Origin: Cocos nucifera
Taxonomy: Eukaryota > Streptophyta > Magnoliopsida > Arecales > Arecaceae
Direction: 5' to 3'
Assembly (NCBI GenBank): GCA_006176705.1
Contig: QRFJ01000492.1
Span: 1 to 64,000, forward strand
DNA: 64,000 nucleotides
Numbering within the stretch: the stretch's first letter is position 1; each line of letters opens with the position of its first letter. A model generated the notes under the pieces. The model had not been told where the DNA came from. It made no database searches and saw only the letters and a list, made by a program, of their open reading frames with translations. This document shows positions 57,981 to 64,000 of the stretch, one piece after another. Made by a program: the position numbers and the translations under genes.

Positions 57981-58990
57981 TTATAATGTCATTATGAATG
58001 GTGTTACTGCTTTCTATGGATAATTAAATAATGATGTATATATGTTATCACAATCTATTAATGTAGTCTATTCTACTAGCAAACATTCTAGATTAGATAG
58101 TGTATCAGATATCTACCTATGGCACTATAGGCTAAGTCATATAAACAAGAATATGATAAATAGGTTGACTCAAAAGGGAATCCTCAAAGTCAATGATTGT
58201 GAATCACTTCCAACCTATGAGTCCTATCTTCTTGGTAAAATGATAAAGTCACCTTTTACAGAAAAAGGTGAGAGAGCCAATAAGCTCTTAGGTCTAGTAC
58301 ATACTGATGTATGTGGACCAATGAGCACAAGTGCCAAAGGTGGATATGTCTACTTCATCACTTTCACAGATGATCTATCCAGATATGGATATGTCTATCT
58401 GATGAAATATAAGTCGGATTCTTTTGAAATGTTCAAACAATTTCGAAGTGAAGTAGAAAAAAAATTAGAAAGAGTATTAAAACTCTTCGATCTGATCAAG
58501 GAGAAGAATACCTTTCTAGTGAGTTTCTCACATATCTAGTAGAGAATGAAATTTTCTCCTAATGGACTTCTCCTAGAACACCATAGCATAATGGTGTATC
58601 TAAAAGAAGGAATCGAACTTTGTTAGACATGGTCCAATCCATGATGGGATTTGCCAGCTTGCCAATATCCTTCTGATGATATGCACTTGAATCGGCTTGT
58701 TATCTATTAAATAGGATTTCAAGTAAGTCTATAGTTAAAACCCCATATGAGATATGGACAGGGCGTAAATCAGCACTTTCACACCTTAGAATTTGGGGGT
58801 GCCCGGCTTATGTCAAATAGTTAGTTACAAACAAACTTGGACCTAGGTCTGACAAGTGTACATTCATAGGGTACCCAAAAGAGATCAAAGGATACTATTT
58901 CTACCATGCTAATGAACAAAAGATGTTCGTCAGCCTTAGGATAACCTTTTTGGAAAAAGAGTTCTTTGATGAAGGAACTGTTGCCTCTAA
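57981..58990 (+). pseudogene. Copia integrase of element B
   Basis: The frame 58042-58539 reads YLWHYRLSHINKNMINRL (HH of the zinc finger), then ESYLLGK, where CESC is expected, so one Cys is lost. The core continues LVHTDVCGPMSTSAKGGYVY and FITFTDDLSRYGYVYLMKYK. A frameshift near 58480 throws the SDQGEEY strand out of frame. Downstream, NRTLLDMVQSMMG-like and PYEIWTGRKSALSHLRIWGC residues (about 58610-58800) and KCTFIGYPKEIKGYYF-like text near 58855-58905 appear between stops. Confidence 0.88.
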
Positions 58991-60189
58991 GGTTGAACTT
59001 GATGAAGTTCAACAGGTAGAAAGTCCGACATAGAATGTTGAACCTAAGTTGGATTTGATTAGATCAGATCCGAAGCCTAGTGAACCCGCACCATTAAGGC
59101 GATCCAGTAGAGTACCACACCATTCGGTTAGATACTATGGATTCTTGATCCTGGATGGTATCCCATCAAACTCGATGAGAATGATGAGGACCCGATCACT
59201 TATATGGATACGATGTAGAGATCCAACTCTGAGAAATGGCTAGAAGCCATGAGATCCAAAATAGATTTCATGAATGTCAATGATGTATGGATAATAGTTG
59301 ACCCACCTGAAGGGGTTAAATCCATTGGGTATAAATGGGTCTTCAAAAGAAAGAGAGGCACAGATGGAAAGGTGGAGACCTATAAAGCCCATTTGGTTAT
59401 CAAAGGATATCGTCAACATTATGGTATTGACTATGACGAGATGTTCTCTCCTATGGCAATGCTCAAATTCATTCAGATCATGCTTGCTATTGTTGTCCAT
59501 CTGGACTATGAGATCTGGCAGATGGATATGAAGATAGCTTTCCTAAATAGAGAGCTGACCGAAGAGGTGTATATGATACAATCTGAATGGTTCATATCCA
59601 CAAATGAGTTCAAGGTGTGCAAGCTTCAGAGATCCATTTATGGATTGAAGCAGGCATCTCGGAGTTGGAACATGCATTTTAATAAAATGATCAAAATGTA
59701 TGGCTTCATTAAGAATGGAGAAGAACCCTGCATTTACAAATGGACAAATGGTCCAACAATGGTATTCCTTATTTTGTATGTGGATGACATTCTCTTAATC
59801 GAGAATGATATCCCCACACTATAAGGAATAAAAGTTTGGTTGTCGTCACAGTTCTCCATGAAGGACTTGGGTGAAGCATCCTACATCCTAGGGATGAAGA
59901 TCTATCTAAAAGGATGCTTGGTATGTCCCAATTCATGTATATAGAAACTGTGCTGAAGAGGTTCAGCATGGAGAATTTCAAAAAGGACTATCTTTCGATA
60001 GGCCAAAAAATTTCTCTCTCTAACAAGGATTGTCCGACAACTCCTAAAGAGAGAGAGCATATGAATAAAATCCCATATACTTCGGTAGTAGGGTCTATTA
60101 TGTATGAAATGATATGTACGAGATCAGACATGGCATACTCACTAGGAGTGGTGAGTAGATACCAGTCTGACCCTAGAGAAAATCACTGA
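58991..60189 (+). pseudogene. Copia reverse transcriptase of element B, best preserved
   Basis: An APLRRSSRVPHHSVRY linker (59070-59140) leads to a frame open for 191 codons (59249-59824). It holds IGYKWVFKRKRGTDGKVETY, YGIDYDEMFSPMAMLKF, DYEIWQMDMKIAFLNREL, SIYGLKQASRSWNMHF and an intact YVDD at 59776-59787. A TAA at about 59822 and a small deletion follow. The thumb and connection continue in 59914-60189 with MLGMSQFMYIETVLKRFSME and ARS-like SDMAYSLGVVSRYQSDP. This copy keeps both Trp codons that are stops in the fragment at 1-911. Confidence 0.92.
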
Positions 60190-60753
60190 AAGGTGGTTAA
60201 AACCATCCTTAAGTATTTGAAAAATACTAAGAACTAATGGTTTGTTTATGGTGAGTCAGATCTGAAGCTTGTGGGATTTACAAACTCCAACTTTCAATCT
60301 AACCATGATGACAGTAAAAGTGTGTCAGGATATATCTATACTCTAAATGATGGAGCCATCTACTGAAAAAATTTCAAGCAGCATACAGTGGTTGACTCTG
60401 TTTGTGAAGCAAAGTATATGGCAGCATCAGATGCAGCAAAGAAAGCTGTGTAGCTGAGGAAGTTCATCACCAAGCTTGGAGTAGCACCCTCCATTGATGG
60501 TCTGATCCTGCTCTATTGCGACAACACTGGCGCCATAGCTCTAGCAAAGAAACCGAAGGCACACCAGTGGATAAAGCACATTCTATGCTACTTTTATTTG
60601 GTCCGTGAAATTATAGATCATGGTGACGTCGACCTTCAAAAGATCAATGGAAAGAAGAACCTAGCTGACCCCTTCACTAAAGCCCTAGCAATCAAGGAGT
60701 TCGACAGCCATAAGTCGAAGATGGGTATTAGATACTATGCCGAGTGGCTTTAG
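60190..60753 (+). pseudogene. Copia RNase H of element B
   Basis: Residues include LVGFTNSNFQSNHDDSKSVS near 60270-60330, VCEAKYMAASDAAKKAV near 60400-60450, ILLYCDNTGAIALAKKPKAH near 60505-60565 and KKNLADPFTKAL near 60652-60690. It ends MGIRYYAEWL before a TAG at 60751-60753. Stops at Trp positions (for example GAIY* and KAV*) interrupt an otherwise good frame. Confidence 0.9.
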
Positions 60754-60754
60754 A

Positions 60755-60766
60755 ATAAGTGGGAGT
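60755..60766 (+). other. Polypurine tract of element B
   Basis: ATAAGTGGGAGT between the pol stop and the LTR start at 60767. Confidence 0.85.
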
Positions 60767-63018
60767 TGTTGAAAATTATATTCCAAAGCCAATCATTAAT
60801 TTATTGACAGTTGAGCTATTTTATAATTATAATTAATTTATTAATTAATAATAATATTTTAGCATCTTTTTCATCATAAGTTTACATCTTCTAATGAACT
60901 CCATTATTGTGATGAAGTTCTTAGGACTGTTTAGTTTCGATAAAGAGAGGATTTATTGATTAGTCCTTAAATTTATTCACGATCAAATGATAGGCTATTA
61001 ATTAGGACAACAGCGTCTATCGAGCATAGGTCGCTATATGCCATATAGGTTGGTTGTCCTCTTAATCGAAGAGTATAAAGATATGGGTATGGCATATAGG
61101 TGAGATGTATGGATACATCGTCAATGAACGTGGCCAACTCTAGAGCATTCTGCTATTGAGAATATTTCTGATGGAATATAGGTATAAGTATTCCTTAGAT
61201 CTGAGATCACCTCAGTGACTTGTAAACAACTCACTATGCTTTGGTACCAAACTAATTAAATTTTTAATTCAGTAATGAAAGATTTTTGGGCACAATCAAG
61301 TACTTCCGAAGTCAAAGTGTGATCAAGATGGAATTGACCACTCGAAGAGTTGGAGAAGAATGTATCACTGTATTTCAATATAGCAAAACCTTGACCTGGA
61401 TAATCCATCAGATGAATTTGATATTTTTAAATACAATGCGGACAACCTGATCAGAGTTGACAGTTGAACTTTGAGGTATCCTATGAGCATTGTAGTCAAG
61501 AAAATGAATTATATGGAAACTATATTCGCATGGGTTTTAAGGATGGTGTTCTATACCTTCGACCTATCCAGCCATCGGGTATCATTGCTAGATGGTCACT
61601 TTGATTGATATAAAAATTTATTTCTATGCTATCGACTTAAGTTCGAACCTATGAGGTCATACACATTAGAGCTTTCGATCTGATCGGATGGTTGATCAAC
61701 GATTAAGAATCGTTTTAGGGTTAAACAATCAATATGATTGGTGTTTAACCTAGTGCAAGTGTTGCAAGAGGATCAATTAACAATTGTATTGTTAATTAGC
61801 TTAATTTAATTAAGCCAATAGATTGAGATTAAGTCTAATTAAATATGATTTAATTAGATTTAGTTTGGGCTTAATTGGATCAAGTCCAATTGGTTTATTG
61901 GATAAGCCAAGTACAAGGAAGAACTAGTACTAGTCTAACTAGAACTCGAATTAACCCAATTTTCTAATTTGATTAAAAAATAAATTAAAATTAAATCTGA
62001 TTTAATTAAGTCCTTAAATAGATTAGAGCCTTATTTAATTGGGTTGGTTTAATCTTGATTTTATTTGGTTAAAAGATCTTATTTGACCAAGTCAAAATAG
62101 GAGTCCTAGTGTGACTAGGACTCTCTATCACTTGCGCCACTTAATCCTCACGCCCCATGCCCTTTTTGTTTTATTTCTTACATGAAAATTCTTCACTCCC
62201 ATTGCTTCTCATGTCCTCTTTCTCTCCTCCTTTTCTCATAAGGCAATTTGTTAGAAGACCAAGTCAAAAGAGGAGTTAGTTTTGCTTAGGATTCTATGAG
62301 ATAGAATCCTTGTTGACCAAAACACCTTCCCTTAAGTGTCGCCCCCTCTTTTAATTAATTCTTCTCTTATTTCATAAAAATAATATCCTTTTTTGTGTGC
62401 CCTCCCTAGCTGATCCATGCCAATAATTGTGGAGGAGGTGCCCAAGAGTTGGGTGCCCAACAACTTTCCATGTTTGGATATTCTTAGTATAGGATTTTGA
62501 TCTAGCTTGGAATCTTCTTTTTCTCTATCTATTGGATGAATTTTGTTCTGACTATTTTGTGAAATACAGAGCTTTGGAAGAAGTTGGGGTGTGCAAAAAT
62601 CAAAGAAAGAGGGTCCTTGGGCATAGGGGTTCCATAGGCATCAAACTAGGTGTCTAGGTGAGAGAAAAGAGAAGAAGAAGAGAGTCTTCTTCTAGGGCTA
62701 TTTTATTTTCAATCTCTTCTTTTTTTGAATTTTTTTTGAGAGAGTCTTAGATCAGTAAACTCTTATCTTTTCATATTTTGGAGAGTCCAAATTTTGAAAA
62801 AGGGAGCATCGGCTCAACCATCGAAGAAGGATCAGCACAGTACTAGCATGCTGTGCTGATTTCCTGCATCGGATTTCAGATCAGAGATCGTAGGCTCGTG
62901 TGGACAACTCCTAGAGGTCGGATACGTGTGTGGCTCGTGACTTCATCCTCAAGCCTAGATCAGCAAGTTAGAACATCTAACTTACTTAGGTAATAGATCT
63001 GATCTATTAACTTCATAC
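60767..63018 (+). repeat. 3' LTR of element B, interrupted at its right end
   Basis: It starts TGTTGAAAATTATATTCC and aligns with 53303-55013 and then with 2055-2620 of the fragment at the left. It is cut after CTTCATACC by a family A LTR. The remaining roughly 230 bp of the LTR would lie beyond the window. Confidence 0.9.
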
Positions 63019-64000
63019 CGTTAGATATGTGTGCCCTAGAAGCCAGAATTGGCCAACACTTATAATACACATCTAAGGGCAAAATTATAATTTTGACTAT
63101 AAATAATAAAATAAATTATTTTTAACATAGTGTGTATTTGAAAGTGTCTGTGATACATCCCTTGAGTTAATGATAATGATAGTTCATATTTTCAAGAGTT
63201 GAAAATTTAAGACATGAATTTTCATTATTGACTCATAAAATGCTCTCGACCATAGGATCATCATGAGGATGGTGATTGATCCGGAAGGCTGGTATACGAT
63301 CACTTCTTTAAGATAGATGAGTCTTGAGTCTATGGTGTAGAGACATCAGAGCAAGAGTATAAATACTCGCTAGAGAATGAGGGCACTGAGCGTGACCACC
63401 TTGAGTAGTCATGAGGAAGTCTACCTTCTCATCAATGACTAGCTCGAAGCTGCAGTGGTGTATCTAGTTTTTTGATCTGAGGTGCATCGACAGTTCACCT
63501 TGAGAGTGTTATAGTTTGACTATACCATAACTCGGTCTCCTAGCCATTCGAAACCTTGAGGTGTATGTTGGCTATAGCATGTTCATTGTAGGAATTGGAT
63601 TGCACCAATAGGGGATCTAACTACCTCGGTAGATGAGGAGCAACCCAATTATGATCATGAGAATCAAGTCCATAAGCCCATGGCCATGGTAGAGTGAAAT
63701 AATAGAAAGAGTTTCTATTAGGATTTTCATGTCAAACTTGAATCAAATGATTAATCCATATGATGGAAATTAGGGTTTGACGAGATCACCTTAACCCTAA
63801 TCCGATCGGAGCTCAAGATAGAGAAACTTAATCACATAGGTAACTGCATCGAGAGGTTTATTTTTAGTTTTGATGGGTTGCCACCATATGCTGCTAGGTA
63901 TCACTGGTGGATTTTGAGAGTAATTTGAATGATCTAGATGATCGGTCATACTAGTTGTCTGAATCAGAAAAGTTCTGATCCATCGGAAAGTATTTCGTTG
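63019..64000 (+). repeat. Start of a family A LTR, runs off the window
   Basis: GTTAGATATGTGTGCCCTAG matches the start of the LTRs at 21959 and (reverse) 47833; the leading T of TGTTAGAT is changed. It aligns with the first roughly 970 bp of those LTRs and is inserted in the 3' LTR of element B. Whether it is a solo LTR or a whole element cannot be seen here. Confidence 0.9.

Overview
The window is plant nuclear repeat DNA. It is AT-rich and made almost wholly of nested, decayed LTR retrotransposons. I found no host gene, tRNA, rRNA, CRISPR or bacterial feature. Large copia elements with 2.2-2.7 kb LTRs, together with chromovirus-like and Athila-like gypsy remnants, suggest pericentromeric heterochromatin of a flowering plant. 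A monocot, perhaps a palm, is my weak guess.

Two related Ty1/copia families dominate. Family A (LTR starts TGTTAGAT, ends CCTTCA, about 2.25 kb) includes element A (+, internal region and 3' LTR 14293-24203), element D (-, 38007-47833), a pol fragment (1-911) and the start of an LTR (63019-64000). Family B (LTR about 2.4-2.7 kb with a TATCCCAAAG-like start) includes element H (-, 2844-8407), element E (-, LTR split over 25570-25964 and 48873-50900, pol to 53302), element B (+, 53303-63018) and an LTR fragment (912-2843). Gypsy elements are G (24204-25569, a chromovirus-like remnant reduced to LTR pieces and leader) and C (+, 25965-48867, an Athila-like element with gag but no recognisable pol). 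A third copia element, F (-, 28935-34310, Tork/TNT1-like), sits inside the gag of C.

Order of insertion can be read from the breaks. E lies in the 3' LTR of G. C lies in the 3' LTR of E (exact 5-bp duplication CCCTC). D lies in the 3' LTR of C (exact duplication CTATG). F lies in the gag of C. B interrupts the integrase of E, and a family A LTR interrupts the 3' LTR of B. On the left, H lies in the 5' LTR of A, and a 0.94-kb inverted-repeat (foldback or MULE-like) element lies in the leader of H.

The most striking structure is 7716-15071: five nearly identical 1471-bp tandem copies of the junction between the H LTR (minus) and the A LTR (plus). They are joined at a shared TAACT. A retrotransposon insertion junction has been turned into a young satellite-like array.

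The second is an 83-84 nt hairpin in the 5' leaders of A, D and H whose stem differs by paired changes, so it is a candidate retroelement RNA signal. Every gag-pol frame in the window is broken, often by stops at conserved Trp codons.
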